Shown in pieces: positions 44,812 to 54,430 of a DNA stretch of 64,000 nucleotides; the stretch's first letter is position 1; every line of letters starts with the position of its first letter. Origin of the DNA: Rhizobium sp. N324 (GTDB lineage Bacteria > Pseudomonadota > Alphaproteobacteria > Rhizobiales > Rhizobiaceae). The stretch is taken from the NCBI RefSeq assembly GCF_001664485.1, contig NZ_CP013630.1, forward strand, positions 3,351,001 to 3,415,000. Direction: 5' to 3'. The notes beneath the pieces were generated by a model. That model ran no database searches and was not told where the DNA came from. It saw only the letters and a list, made by a program, of their open reading frames with translations. Made by a program: the position numbers and the translations under genes.

Positions 44812-46233
44812 CTAGGTCCGCCTCTTCTTGCCTTCGAACGGATTCTCAGCCGAACGGAAATGAATCCGGATCGGCACGCTCGGCATGTCGAAATCGGCGC
44901 GCAATCCGTTGATCAGATAGCGCGTATAGGATTCCGGCAGCGCGTCGGAACGGGTGCAGGAGATCATGAAGGCCGGCGGGCGGGCCTTGACCTGGGTCAT
45001 GTATTTCAGCTTGATGCGCCGGCCGGACACGGCCGGTGGCGGATGCTGGACCTGCTGCGTCTCCAGCCAGCGGTTGAGCCTTGCCGTCGAGATGCGCTTG
45101 TTCCAGACCCTGTCCGTGTCGATGATCGACTGCATCAGCTTATCGAGCCCCCAGCCGGTCTGGCCCGAGATCGGCACGGCGCGGATGCCGCGTGCCTGCG
45201 GCAGCAGCCGGTCGGTCTTTTCGCGGAGATCGGCAAGCACTGCCTGCCGGTCTTCGATCATATCCCACTTGTTGAAGGCAAGCACGGCGGCACGGCCTTC
45301 GCGCAGCACCAGATCGACGATCTGCAGGTCCTGCTTCTCGAAGGGAATCGTCGCGTCGAAGACGATCACCACGGTCTCGGCAAAACGGATGGCGCGCAGC
45401 GCGTCGGCGACGGAGAGCTTTTCCAGCTTCTCGGTCACCCGCGCCTTGCGCCGCATGCCTGCGGTATCGAACATCTTGATGGTGCGGCCGCGCCAATCCC
45501 ATTCGACCGAGATGGAATCGCGGGTGATGCCGGCCTCCGGCCCGGTCAAAAGCCGATCCTCTCCGAGGAAGCGGTTGATCAGCGTCGACTTGCCGGCATT
45601 CGGACGGCCGACGATCGCCACCCTGAGCGGCTTGGTGTCGTCATAGACGGGCTCTTCGTCCTCGTCCTCGCCTTCGCCTGCGACCTCGGAAATATCGACG
45701 TCGGTGACGGCGACATCCTCCTTGGCATAGGCCCGGTCCTTGCCGATCGCCTCGACGATCGCGTCGCGCAGATCGAGCATGCCCTCGCCGTGTTCGGCCG
45801 AAATCGGCGTCGGCTCGCCGAGACCCAGCGTATAGGCGTCGTAGAAACCGCTGTCGGAGCCGCGCGCCTCGGATTTATTGGCGACCAGCACCACAGGTTT
45901 GCCACGCCGGCGCAGCATTTCGGCAAGCGCAGTGTCGACGGGCGTCAGCCCGTTCTTGGCATCGACGACGAACAACGAAAGATCGGCCTCATCGATCGCC
46001 GCTTCCGTCTGCGCGCGCATCCGGCCCTGCAGGCTTTCCTCGTCGGCCTCTTCCAGGCCGGCCGTGTCGATGATCGTAAAGGTCAGGCCCATCAGCCGCG
46101 CATCGCCCGGCCGGCGGTCACGGGTCACTCCAGGCGTGTCGTCGACAAGCGCCAGCTTCTTTCCCACCAGGCGGTTGAAAAGTGTCGACTTGCCGACATT
46201 CGGACGACCGACGATCGCGACCGTGAAACTCAT
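44812..46233 (-). CDS. der: Ribosome-associated GTPase Der (EngA)
   Basis: 473 residues, essential for 50S ribosome assembly. Two G domains in tandem: first with [14 protein letters not shown] and VANKSEA; second with [14 protein letters not shown] and FNKWD, joined by an acidic linker ([10 protein letters not shown]), then a KH-like C-terminal domain. The downstream end lies just past an inverted repeat; the TPR gene is 16 bases upstream in the same direction. Confidence 0.97.
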   Translation of the reverse strand: MSFTVAIVGRPNVGKSTLFNRLVGKKLALVDDTPGVTRDRRPGDARLMGLTFTIIDTAGLEEADEESLQGRMRAQTEAAIDEADLSLFVVDAKNGLTPVDTALAEMLRRRGKPVVLVANKSEARGSDSGFYDAYTLGLGEPTPISAEHGEGMLDLRDAIVEAIGKDRAYAKEDVAVTDVDISEVAGEGEDEDEEPVYDDTKPLRVAIVGRPNAGKSTLINRFLGEDRLLTGPEAGITRDSISVEWDWRGRTIKMFDTAGMRRKARVTEKLEKLSVADALRAIRFAETVVIVFDATIPFEKQDLQIVDLVLREGRAAVLAFNKWDMIEDRQAVLADLREKTDRLLPQARGIRAVPISGQTGWGLDKLMQSIIDTDRVWNKRISTARLNRWLETQQVQHPPPAVSGRRIKLKYMTQVKARPPAFMISCTRSDALPESYTRYLINGLRADFDMPSVPIRIHFRSAENPFEGKKRRT

Positions 46234-46249
46234 TCTTTTTCCTTAAAAC

Positions 46250-46933
46250 TCAGCCCTGCGCGGCGGGCGCCTTGCCGGATGCGGTAATGAGATCAAGCAT
46301 CATGTGGGCGCGATTGGCTACATTGCGCGGGCTGTCGGTATCGTCGGCGATCGACTGGAACCATTGCCGGGCCTGGGCCATGTTGCCGGCCTTGTAGGCG
46401 GCAAGGCCGAGCGCTTCGCGTGCCGAATGACGGAAAGCGTTGCCCGGCACGGCCATTTCCTCGATCGCCGCCGAAACCTGTTCGTAAGAGCCGTTTTCGA
46501 TCAGCAGCCAGCCGGCGCGCATTTTGGCGGCATCGCGCACGGCGGCCGGAACACCATTGTCCTTGCCGATCTCGTTGAAGGCGGCAATCGCCGCGGCGGC
46601 ATCGCCCTTCTGTGCCTGGACGGTCGCTGCCCGCATGCGCGCCAGCACCGGATAGGCGCCATGGCCTTCCTTCTCGAGTTTGTCCAGCGCGGCCAGCGCC
46701 TCGTCGTTCTTGTTTTCGTCGGCAAGCTTCATCGCCGCCAGGAACTGGTCGCCGGTGCCGGAGGAGCGGTTGTCGTCCCAATATTCGTAGAGAACCTTGC
46801 CGGCGGTGCCGACGACGATCAGGATGGCGACGACGATGATGTAGCGGCCGAACCGGCGCCAAGCGCCCTTCATCTGGTCGGACCGCAATTCCTCATTGAC
46901 TTCACGGATGAAGCTGTCGTCGTTGAATGCCAT
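46250..46933 (-). CDS. YfgM-like membrane-anchored tetratricopeptide protein
   Basis: 227 residues: one N-terminal membrane helix (RYIIVVAILIVVGTAGKVLY, about 29-48) followed by a TPR region (DEALAALDKLEKEGHGAYPV; YKAGNMAQARQWFQSIADD). This is the TPR_21 / YfgM layout; YfgM accompanies SecYEG and periplasmic chaperones. It lies directly upstream of der, a widely conserved pairing, and the two form an operon. Confidence 0.88.
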   Translation of the reverse strand: MAFNDDSFIREVNEELRSDQMKGAWRRFGRYIIVVAILIVVGTAGKVLYEYWDDNRSSGTGDQFLAAMKLADENKNDEALAALDKLEKEGHGAYPVLARMRAATVQAQKGDAAAAIAAFNEIGKDNGVPAAVRDAAKMRAGWLLIENGSYEQVSAAIEEMAVPGNAFRHSAREALGLAAYKAGNMAQARQWFQSIADDTDSPRNVANRAHMMLDLITASGKAPAAQG

Positions 46934-47045
46934 TCTCGTCTCCGGCCGCGGAATACTATACGCACGTGCATGACATGCACATTGTCGGGCCTTCTACCCC
47001 ATTTTGCCGCGGTTGTAAGGGGGATATGAAAGATTCGTTACATCC

Positions 47046-47151
47046 AATGCATGTCGCCGGAAAGTGTGCAGCGGTTCCCGGATAACGACATGCATAAAAA
47101 CAAAGAGCTAAAGCGCGTCGCATGAATCAAGTTAACCGCGACGCGCTTTAG
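47046..47151. repeat. Rhizobial intergenic mosaic element, copy B
   Basis: Reads AATGCATGTCGCCGG, AAGTGTGCAGCGGTT, ACGACATGCAT, AGCTAAAGCGCGTCGC and GCGACGCGCTTTAG, with the outer halves complementary. Shares blocks with copy A near 16.1 kb. The terminal CTTTAG contains the TAA stop of nnrU on the minus strand. Confidence 0.82.
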
Positions 47152-47726
47152 AGCGGCGGAACGCCGATCAGCCATTCGTGCAGCTTCCAGATGATCAGCG
47201 CCCAGGCGACGATGCCGATGATAACGGCATAGAGGTCGTATTTGGCCGAGACGAACGGGCGGAGCGTGATCTCGCCTGCTCGCTGGCGTCTTTTCAGCGA
47301 GATGCGCAGGATGACGCCCCAGGCGAGAAAGGCGGCAAAAAGCAGCACCGATGACGTCTCGCCATTGGCGAGTAGATGCGCCAGCGCCCAGATCTTCACC
47401 GACAATACCATCGGATGTTTCGTCTTGGTGGCGATGTGTCCGGCCGGCAGTAGCGAGGCGACAAGACAGATCATCGCGATCAGCATCAGCGTGATCGCGA
47501 TATGCGCCGTCCAGACCGGCGGATTGTAGAGCATCCCGGTCACTTCGCGCGCCTGCCCGAAACCGTAGATCAACAGGATCAGCGTTGCCAGGCTGGCGAT
47601 CGAATAGGCTGCCCGCCAGCCCTTCTCGCCGAGGCTTGCGATCATCGAACGGCGGAAGCCGGGGGCGACCACCCGCACGAGATGCACCCCGAGGAAAAGT
47701 ATGATGCCGACGATAAGCAAAGTCAT
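47148..47726 (-). CDS. NnrU family membrane protein
   Basis: 192 residues with about six hydrophobic segments and the NnrU marks LGVHLVRVVAPGFR and ATKTKHPMVLSVKIWALAHL (heme-ligand-like His). NnrU occurs near nitric-oxide and denitrification genes and, as here, alone; its role is unclear. The stop codon is supplied by the mosaic repeat that abuts it. Confidence 0.86.
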   Translation of the reverse strand: MTLLIVGIILFLGVHLVRVVAPGFRRSMIASLGEKGWRAAYSIASLATLILLIYGFGQAREVTGMLYNPPVWTAHIAITLMLIAMICLVASLLPAGHIATKTKHPMVLSVKIWALAHLLANGETSSVLLFAAFLAWGVILRISLKRRQRAGEITLRPFVSAKYDLYAVIIGIVAWALIIWKLHEWLIGVPPL

Positions 47727-47848
47727 GGCGGGTCCCTTCCGTGCCGTTTGTCATGACTTACCGGCTGGCGGGAAAAAATACCAGTTGAGACCGCAGCTTC
47801 GCCGCAATTCTATTGGAGGGAAACCGCGAACAAATTGTCGCGGTGCCC

Positions 47849-48838
47849 ATGTCTCGTTTTCTGCTCTCCACCTGCCTGGCTGCCTCGTTCCTCCTCCCCG
47901 TCGTGGCAGAGGCCGCCGACCGGCCGAAGCAGCTGGTCATCATCTCGTTCGATGGCGCCCACGACAATGCGCTCTGGCTGAAGAGCCGCGAGATGGCCGC
48001 GAAGAACGGCGCCCATTTCACCTATTTCCTCTCCTGCACCTTTCTGATGAACGAGGCGGCGAAGAAGGCCTACCAGGCGCCGCACCAGAAGCGCGGAAAA
48101 TCCAATGTCGGCTTCGCCCAGAGCGACGACGAGATCCGCGAGCGCCTCGGCAATATCTGGCATGCCCATCTTGAAGGCCACGACATATCGAGCCATGCCT
48201 GCGGCCATTTCGACGGCCGCGAATGGAGCGAGGCCGACTGGTCGGCCGAATACGCCGCCTTTCACGCGACCCTGAAAAACGCCTGGAACAGCGTCGGCCT
48301 CGAGGAGCCGGCCGGCTGGCAGGACCTTGTCGATCACGGCATCAACGGTTTTCGCGCGCCCTATCTCTCGGCGACGGCAGGCGCCGACATGATCGCAGCC
48401 GAAAAGAAGGCAGGCTTCAGCTATGATGCGAGCCTCGTCACCAAAGGCCCGGCCATGCCTGTCGAGGAGGACGGCATCATCCGCTTCGGCCTGCCGCTGA
48501 TCCCCGAAGGCCCGAGCGAAAAACCGATCATCGGCATGGACTACAATCTCTTCGTACGCCACTCCAAGGGCGAGGAGGATACGGCAGATTCCGCCGAATT
48601 CGAGAACCGCGCCTATTCAGCCTTCAAAGAGGCTTTCGACAAGCAATATGCCGGCAGTCGAATTCCCCTCCAGCTCGGCTTCCACTTCGTCGAGATGAAC
48701 GGCGGCGCCTACTGGCGCGCCCTCGACCGGCTGGTCGGCGACGTCTGCCACCGACAGGACGTCGCCTGTGTCAGCTATTCCGAAGCGATCCCGATGATCG
48801 AGGCGCGGGGACGATTGCAGCAGACGTCAGGGCTGTAA
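47849..48838 (+). CDS. Secreted polysaccharide-deacetylase-type protein
   Basis: 329 residues; signal peptide ends VVAEAADRP. The NodB-like fold is seen in LVIISFDGAHDNALWLK (the usual metal Asp pair is reduced to D-x-A-H-D), HDISSHACGHFDG (the H-x3-H metal motif as SHACGH) and GFRAPYLSATAGAD. So a metal-dependent carbohydrate or peptidoglycan deacetylase is likely. The start is placed at the Met before the signal peptide. Confidence 0.82.
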   Translation: MSRFLLSTCLAASFLLPVVAEAADRPKQLVIISFDGAHDNALWLKSREMAAKNGAHFTYFLSCTFLMNEAAKKAYQAPHQKRGKSNVGFAQSDDEIRERLGNIWHAHLEGHDISSHACGHFDGREWSEADWSAEYAAFHATLKNAWNSVGLEEPAGWQDLVDHGINGFRAPYLSATAGADMIAAEKKAGFSYDASLVTKGPAMPVEEDGIIRFGLPLIPEGPSEKPIIGMDYNLFVRHSKGEEDTADSAEFENRAYSAFKEAFDKQYAGSRIPLQLGFHFVEMNGGAYWRALDRLVGDVCHRQDVACVSYSEAIPMIEARGRLQQTSGL

Positions 48839-48864
48839 GACCCGATACTGTCAAAGGTGCTGAC

Positions 48865-48895
48865 AAAAAGGACCACCGTTCTGGTGGCCCTTTTC
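48865..48895. terminator. Bidirectional terminator between the deacetylase gene and bacA
   Basis: Arms GGACCACC / GGTGGCCC (one mismatch) with a 5-base loop, flanked by AAAAA on one side and TTTT on the other, so it can serve both convergent genes. Confidence 0.82.
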
Positions 48896-48902
48896 ATTCC
48901 TA

Positions 48903-50168
48903 TCAGCCGTCCGCGTGAATCACGCCAGCATCACGGTCAAGATAGCGCTGGTCGATGTCGGGCAGCGGTTCATCGTCGATCGCAGCTTCGAAAGTCCTGA
49001 GACGTTTGTAGATCGACAACAGCTCAATGATCGTTGTCCAAGAGCTGACGAGATACTGGAAAGATCCGCGAACCTGGTCGAAAACATTCGTAATCTGCGT
49101 CATCAATCCCAACGTCAACTTACCAGCGACAATCGAGGGGATCAGAACGATAAAGCTGAATATATTATCAGCTTGAGAATAAAATAGGCGCGCGACGTTG
49201 AAATACGTGTAGTGGAAATAGATACGAAAATAGTTCCGCCTGACGTTAGCGAAGAGCTCCGCTACAGTCAGCGGCGCCGCGCGATCTGCATAGTCTTCGC
49301 CATAGACCAGTTCCTTGCGGTAGCGCGCTTCAACGCGCTGGTTGAGGAATTGCAGCCCCGGCAGCTTGACGCCGACTATCGCCAGAAAAACTGTTCCGAA
49401 CAGCGACCAAAAGATTGCGGCCCAGACAAGCGCATGCGGCACGGCGCCGACTATCGGCAATTCGGTAATATTGGCACCCAACCGAAAAAGCACCGGCAAA
49501 AATGCAATCAGCGTCATAATCGAATCGACAAAGCTGACGCCCAGACTCTCAATCGTTGATGCAAAGCGCATCGTGTCGTCCTGCACGCGCTGAGACGCAC
49601 CTTCCACATGCCGCAGCTTGGGCCAATGCGCAATATAGTAGTCGTTCATAGCCGTACGCCAACGAAACACCCAATGGCTTACGAAGAACAGGGTAAAAAC
49701 GCGAACCGCGACCGCGACGAACGCGATACCCGCGAACACCAACAGCTCCGCATAAAATCGGGAGGCTGGAACAGAACCGACCGTCTGTAGCGCCTGCTGA
49801 ACCAAGTTGTAGAAGGGACCATACCAAGCGTTTACCGCCACACTGACTTGTACGCCAAAGTAAGTGGTGAAAATGATCAGCGAAGCACCGAGAACTGACC
49901 AATACTGCCAAGGATGCGGGCTGTACCAGAACCAGAAGGCGGTGAACAAACCAACGACAATCACATAATAGATATAGAACCACAGGAAAGGTGCCGTCCA
50001 AAAGACGGATACACCGACCGGTGCCTCTTGCCCTTCGGGCAGAGGCGGCAGCCCAATCACTGCGCCAGCCTGCTCGCCACCAAAGTACCAGAGAAGGACT
50101 GCGGCGAGACACCAGACCGCTGTCGATATGAAGAAAGCTTTTGGCTTCGGGAAAAATGATAGGAACAC
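48903..50168 (-). CDS. bacA: SbmA/BacA-family peptide transporter
   Basis: 421 residues with several membrane segments; starts [16 protein letters not shown] (from GTG) and keeps the family blocks [39 protein letters not shown] and [17 protein letters not shown]. BacA imports peptides and is needed for bacteroid survival in several rhizobia. The gene is clearly AT-richer than its neighbours (one 60-base stretch has about 38% GC), hinting at different origin or selection. Confidence 0.9.
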   Translation of the reverse strand: MFLSFFPKPKAFFISTAVWCLAAVLLWYFGGEQAGAVIGLPPLPEGQEAPVGVSVFWTAPFLWFYIYYVIVVGLFTAFWFWYSPHPWQYWSVLGASLIIFTTYFGVQVSVAVNAWYGPFYNLVQQALQTVGSVPASRFYAELLVFAGIAFVAVAVRVFTLFFVSHWVFRWRTAMNDYYIAHWPKLRHVEGASQRVQDDTMRFASTIESLGVSFVDSIMTLIAFLPVLFRLGANITELPIVGAVPHALVWAAIFWSLFGTVFLAIVGVKLPGLQFLNQRVEARYRKELVYGEDYADRAAPLTVAELFANVRRNYFRIYFHYTYFNVARLFYSQADNIFSFIVLIPSIVAGKLTLGLMTQITNVFDQVRGSFQYLVSSWTTIIELLSIYKRLRTFEAAIDDEPLPDIDQRYLDRDAGVIHADG

Positions 50169-50287
50169 TGAGGCACTTTCCTGAACGGGAATTTCGAGAG
50201 CATTTACAGATACTGATTGCCCGGAAACTAAGGCAGTTCGAAGAAAGCAGCAATGGGTTCAGCCGATTGTTACGCAGATGTAATCGG

Positions 50288-51472
50288 TTAAGCGATTTTC
50301 TTGATCACCGGCATCACAAGCCCCGCGCAGGCGATGAGTGCCGCCGCGGCGATCACCGTCGGAACGGTGAAACTGCCCGAGCGCTCGGCGATCCAGCCGG
50401 CAACGACAGGCCCGACGATCTGGCCGAGGCCGAAGGCGGCGGTCATCATCGCCAGGATCCGCCGCGGGCTGTCCGGCGAAAGCTTGCGGCCGATCTGCAG
50501 CCCGTAAGCTGTGATCGCCAGAAACGTCGCGCCGAACAGCGCCCCGCCGATCAGCGGTGCGGCAGAGTGCGGCAGCATCACGGTCGCGAGCACGCCGGCC
50601 GCCTCGACCAGAAGTGCGGCGACATAGACGCCGCCAAGCCCGAGCGGCTTGACCAGCGGCTTCCAGGCAAACAGCGCCACCGCCGCCGTCAGCCCGGCAA
50701 TGAACCAGCAGAGGAATTCGACCAGCGGGCCTGTTGCAGAAAGACGCGCGATGGTGACGAGGAAGGTCGCGGTGATGACATAGCCGAAGCCGAACAGGCC
50801 GTAAGACAGCGTCATCAGCACCATCGGCCGGCTCCAGGTGAGGGCCGGCTCCGTGCCCGCGCGCGCCGATTGCGCCGGGGCCGCCGGCAAGAGCAGGAAG
50901 ACGATGACGAGGCTTGCCGCGCAATAGAGCGCTCCGCCGATCCAATCGGCCCGCCAGCCCCCCGGCCCGTTGTGAAAACCGAGCCCGATCAGAAACACCA
51001 TGACCGAGGACAGCGCAATGCCTGCCCCCGGCCCGCCGAAATGCGCCGCCTGTACATGGTCATTGCCGGCGGCAGCCCCGTGGCTGAGTACGATCGACGA
51101 GGTGAAGACCATCGCGAAGGCGCTGGCGAGGCCGGCGAGGAACCGGATGACGGCAAAGACCGCGACGGAATCTGTCGCGGCCATGGCGGCGAGCAGGATG
51201 GCGGTCGCCAGCAGTGCCGAGAGCGCCACCAGCCGCTCCCGCCCCGCCGCCCAGCCATAGGCCGCAAGCACGGCGCCGACGAGATAACCGACGAAATTCG
51301 CCGAAGCGATAAAACCGGCATCCGCCGCCGAAAGCGGCACACCGCTCATCATGCCGGGCAGGATCGGCGTGTAAGAGAAGCGCCCGAAGCCCATGGCCGC
51401 CGCCATGGCGACGGCGCCGGCAGCGGCAGTGGATACGAGGTTCGGCGGGGAATGACGGGCGCGCTCGAGCAT
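50288..51472 (-). CDS. YbfB/YjiJ-type MFS transporter
   Basis: About 394 residues with 12 predicted membrane helices; GFGRFSYTPILPGMM near the N-terminus is the mark of the YbfB/YjiJ group, and AIRFLAG-like blocks follow. Efflux or uptake substrate unknown. Start uncertain: three in-frame ATGs lie within the first 14 codons and none has a clear ribosome site; the third, before the first helix, is preferred. Confidence 0.85.
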   Translation of the reverse strand: MLERARHSPPNLVSTAAAGAVAMAAAMGFGRFSYTPILPGMMSGVPLSAADAGFIASANFVGYLVGAVLAAYGWAAGRERLVALSALLATAILLAAMAATDSVAVFAVIRFLAGLASAFAMVFTSSIVLSHGAAAGNDHVQAAHFGGPGAGIALSSVMVFLIGLGFHNGPGGWRADWIGGALYCAASLVIVFLLLPAAPAQSARAGTEPALTWSRPMVLMTLSYGLFGFGYVITATFLVTIARLSATGPLVEFLCWFIAGLTAAVALFAWKPLVKPLGLGGVYVAALLVEAAGVLATVMLPHSAAPLIGGALFGATFLAITAYGLQIGRKLSPDSPRRILAMMTAAFGLGQIVGPVVAGWIAERSGSFTVPTVIAAAALIACAGLVMPVIKKIA

Positions 51473-51560
51473 GCAGCGCTTATCGCGCCGCAGCATCTGC
51501 ATCACAATCAAGTAATTCTGATCGACCGATCAATTCCGCGAAACTAGGCGCAGGAGGATG

Positions 51561-51702
51561 GCGCAGCCTCCAAGAGAGCCGCATCCCGAGGTGCCCCGCC
51601 GGGGCCTCGAAGGACGGGGCGGGTGCGCTGATGCTGGATGACGCAAGAAGCAACGAGGCTGCGCCCTACGGGCTGCGCGCCTCAGCGTGAGGGGTCTTGG
51701 AG
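51561..51702. repeat. Nested inverted repeats upstream of the MFS gene
   Basis: Arms GCGCAGCCTC / GAGGCTGCGC (10 bp, 51561 and 51655), a second pair CTCCAAGA / TCTTGGAG (51568 and 51695), and an inner GC-rich block GTGCCCCGCCGGGGC. A mosaic of palindromes, not coding; a short open frame over it is meaningless. Confidence 0.6.
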
Positions 51703-51740
51703 AATGCCGCACGGAGAAAGGAAAGCTCCGCAAGTCGCCC

Positions 51741-52499
51741 TTACGCCCGGCCATCCGGCAATGTCAGGATCACCGGCCCGTTGCGTGTCGCGACCACCGT
51801 ATGTTCATATTGCACGGTCGGCGCCTTCGGATCGGCATAAAGCGTCCATGCATCGTCGCCGCCTTCGGCCCAGGTCGCGCCGAGCGAGAGGAAAGGCTCG
51901 ACGGTAAAGACGAGCCCATCCGTCATAACGCGTTTTTCCGAAGGGTCCGGCCAGGTCGAGAGTTCGGCCGGCTCCTCGTGCAGCGAGCGGCCGACGCCGT
52001 GGCTCGCCAGATTGGCGACCAGCGTATAGCGGTTCTTCTGCGCGAAGGCGCCGACGGCGGTGCCGATCTTGGCAAGCGGCTCGCCGGATTTCACCTGATT
52101 GAGCCCGACCCAGAGCGCCCGCTTGCCGTCACGGCAAAGCCGCTCGATCTTCGGCTTGACCGGCGGCATCGCGAAGGAAGCGCCGGTATCGGCGAAGAAA
52201 CCGTCTTTCTCGGCCGAGACGTCGATATTGATGAGATCGCCGGCGCGGATGACGCGTGGCCCGGGAATCCCATGGGCGATTTCCTCGTTGACGCTGATGC
52301 AGGTCGCACCCGGAAACTGGTAGCAGAACTCCGGCGCCGAGCGCGCGCCGGCCTCCTCCAGCACCTTGCGGCCGATGCCGTCGAGCTCCAGCGTCGTCAT
52401 GCCCGGCTCCATCGCCGCCGCCATCACCTGGATGGCATTGGCGCAGATCCGGCCGATCTCCTTGAGTTTCGCCAGTTCGTCGTCGTTTGCGATAACCAT
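51741..52499 (-). CDS. map: Methionine aminopeptidase, type I
   Basis: 252 residues, pita-bread fold. The metal ligands are all placed: His in EEIAHGIPG, Asp pair in NIDVSAEKDGFFADTG, His in ASHGVGRSLHEEP, Glu in VFTVEPF and Glu in QYEHTVVA. Removes N-terminal Met from new proteins. Rhizobia often have a second copy; this one lacks an N-terminal zinc finger. Confidence 0.94.
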   Translation of the reverse strand: MVIANDDELAKLKEIGRICANAIQVMAAAMEPGMTTLELDGIGRKVLEEAGARSAPEFCYQFPGATCISVNEEIAHGIPGPRVIRAGDLINIDVSAEKDGFFADTGASFAMPPVKPKIERLCRDGKRALWVGLNQVKSGEPLAKIGTAVGAFAQKNRYTLVANLASHGVGRSLHEEPAELSTWPDPSEKRVMTDGLVFTVEPFLSLGATWAEGGDDAWTLYADPKAPTVQYEHTVVATRNGPVILTLPDGRA

Positions 52500-52542
52500 T
52501 CGTCTGTTCCGGCCCCGCGCAGAGCGGCCACGGCCGCCTTGG

Positions 52543-53604
52543 TTAAGCGGTGGCTTTCGCCCCTCCGTCCGTTTCAGTCAATGCCTTTCTGACGATCGGC
52601 GCCACTTTCGTCCCGTAGAGCTCGATGCCGCGCATGATCTGATCATGCGGCATCAGGCCGATCGCCATTTGCAGCAGGAAGCGGTCGTTCCGGAAAAGCG
52701 CATGATGGGCGATGATCTTTTCGGCGACCCCCTCGGGATCGCCGAGGAAGAGCGCCCCGTTCGGTCCGCGTGCCATGTCGAACTGCGCCCGGCTCGTCGG
52801 CCCCCAGCCACGCTCGCGGCCGATGCGGTTCATCACTTCGGCCTGCGGCCCATAAAACTGCTCGGCGGCGGCCGCCGTCGTATCGGCGATGAAGCCGTGG
52901 ACGTTGATGCTAGTCTTCAGCTTCGCCTGATCCTGTCCTGCCCGGCGCGCCGCCTCCCGGTAGAGATCGAAGAGCGGCGCGAACCGGCGCGGCTCGCCGC
53001 CGATGATCGCCAGCGCCACCGGCAGGCCGAGCGCACCGGCGCGCGCGACCGACTGCGGCGTGCCGCCAACGGCCACCCACAACGGCAGCTGATCCTGCAG
53101 CGGCCTGGGATAGACGCCGCGCCCACGGATCGGCGCCCGCAGTTCGCCCTCCCAGTCGACAGTCTCGCTATCACGCAGCGCCAACAGCAGATCGAGCTTC
53201 TCTTCGAACAGCTGGTCGTAATCCTCGAGATTGTAGCCGAACAGCGGGAAGGACTCGATGAAGGAGCCACGCCCCGCCATGATTTCGGCCCGGCCGTTCG
53301 AAATCAGGTCGAGCGTCGAAAACTGCTGGAAGACACGCACCGGATCATCGGAAGAAAGTACGGTGACGGCGCTGGTCAGCCGGATATTCCTCGTCTTGAC
53401 CGCGGCCGCCGCCAGCGCCACGGCAGGCGCCGATGCGGCATAATCCGGCCGATGATGTTCGCCGAGCCCGAAGACATCGAGGCCCACCTGATCGGCCAGC
53501 TCGATCTCCTCGATCAGATGCTTCAGCCGTTCGGCCCCTTCCGCCCCCTTGCTGCGGTAGGGATTGGGATTGACATCGGCAAACGTATAAAGACCCAGTT
53601 CCAT
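52543..53604 (-). CDS. LLM-class flavin-dependent oxidoreductase
   Basis: 353 residues, luciferase-like TIM barrel using reduced flavin. Begins [20 protein letters not shown]; the flavin-binding core includes [18 protein letters not shown] and [20 protein letters not shown]. No partner reductase is nearby. The open frame runs 51 codons further upstream, but homologues start here. Lies between map and the SRPBCC gene, all on the minus strand. Confidence 0.88.
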   Translation of the reverse strand: MELGLYTFADVNPNPYRSKGAEGAERLKHLIEEIELADQVGLDVFGLGEHHRPDYAASAPAVALAAAAVKTRNIRLTSAVTVLSSDDPVRVFQQFSTLDLISNGRAEIMAGRGSFIESFPLFGYNLEDYDQLFEEKLDLLLALRDSETVDWEGELRAPIRGRGVYPRPLQDQLPLWVAVGGTPQSVARAGALGLPVALAIIGGEPRRFAPLFDLYREAARRAGQDQAKLKTSINVHGFIADTTAAAAEQFYGPQAEVMNRIGRERGWGPTSRAQFDMARGPNGALFLGDPEGVAEKIIAHHALFRNDRFLLQMAIGLMPHDQIMRGIELYGTKVAPIVRKALTETDGGAKATA

Positions 53605-53873
53605 CGTCGGCATCCCATTGAATTCAACCTGGAGATAAGGACCGGCGGCAGGGAACGCAAATACAAACTCTGGAACGGAATGTTCGAGAATTTCGATAGG
53701 GGCGTGATGTCTTTGCCCTTCCGGCGGCAGGCACAGAGGGGCAGATCCAACCACCAATTCGAATCTGAAATCAAAGACTTCGAAGCGCCGGCGGAATCAT
53801 TTTCCAAGTCGCCTCAAATCGCACTTGAAGCATCGGGACGGCACAGCCTTGCCACGCCGCCCCGCTCAGCCGC

Positions 53874-54341
53874 TCACATCGTCGCCAACAACTCCGCCAG
53901 CTGGTCTGCGGCCTTGCCCCACCCCTCGTGGAAGCCCATCTTCTCGTGCGCTTCCTTGTCCTCGGCCCGCCAGTGCAGCGCCTTGGCGGTATATTTCGTG
54001 CGGCCATTGCCGAGATCTTCGAGCAGGATGACGCCGGTGAAGAACGGTTTTTCGGCAGGCACCCAGGCGCTCGTATAGGCATCGGTGAAGACGATCTTCT
54101 CGTTCTCGACGATCTCGAGATAGACGCCGCGGTTCGGATACTGGTTGCCCTCGGGATCCTGCATGACGATGAGGCTGGAGCCGCCGGGGCGCACGTCGAG
54201 CGTCGCTTCCGCAACACCCCAGGGGCGCGGCACGAACCACTGCTTCAACAGATCGGGATCGGTCCATGCCTTGTAGATCATCTCGCGCGGCGCGTCGAAT
54301 TCGCGAACGAGGGTGAGTTCATGTTGCGTGCTGGCGGTCAT
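53874..54341 (-). CDS. SRPBCC (AHSA1-like) domain protein
   Basis: 155 residues, a helix-grip lipid/ligand-binding fold: FDAPREMIYKAWTDPDLLKQ, PRPWGVAEATLDVRPGGSS and HEKMGFHEGWGKAADQLAEL. GGAGA precedes the ATG. It lies downstream of the ECF sigma and YciI genes in one direction, a frequent companion set whose function is unknown. Confidence 0.88.
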   Translation of the reverse strand: MTASTQHELTLVREFDAPREMIYKAWTDPDLLKQWFVPRPWGVAEATLDVRPGGSSLIVMQDPEGNQYPNRGVYLEIVENEKIVFTDAYTSAWVPAEKPFFTGVILLEDLGNGRTKYTAKALHWRAEDKEAHEKMGFHEGWGKAADQLAELLATM

Positions 54342-54430
54342 TTCGAGATGTCTCCATTGAGGTGAAACCTGTTTCTCATCAGGTTGTTGCAAGGACGTGT
54401 CGAACTTCGCCGTTCCGACAGCGCGCCGAA

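Noticed and set aside
50141..51547. 468-codon plus-strand open frame
   Set aside because: Antisense of the MFS transporter; extremely Arg/Asp/Gly-rich.
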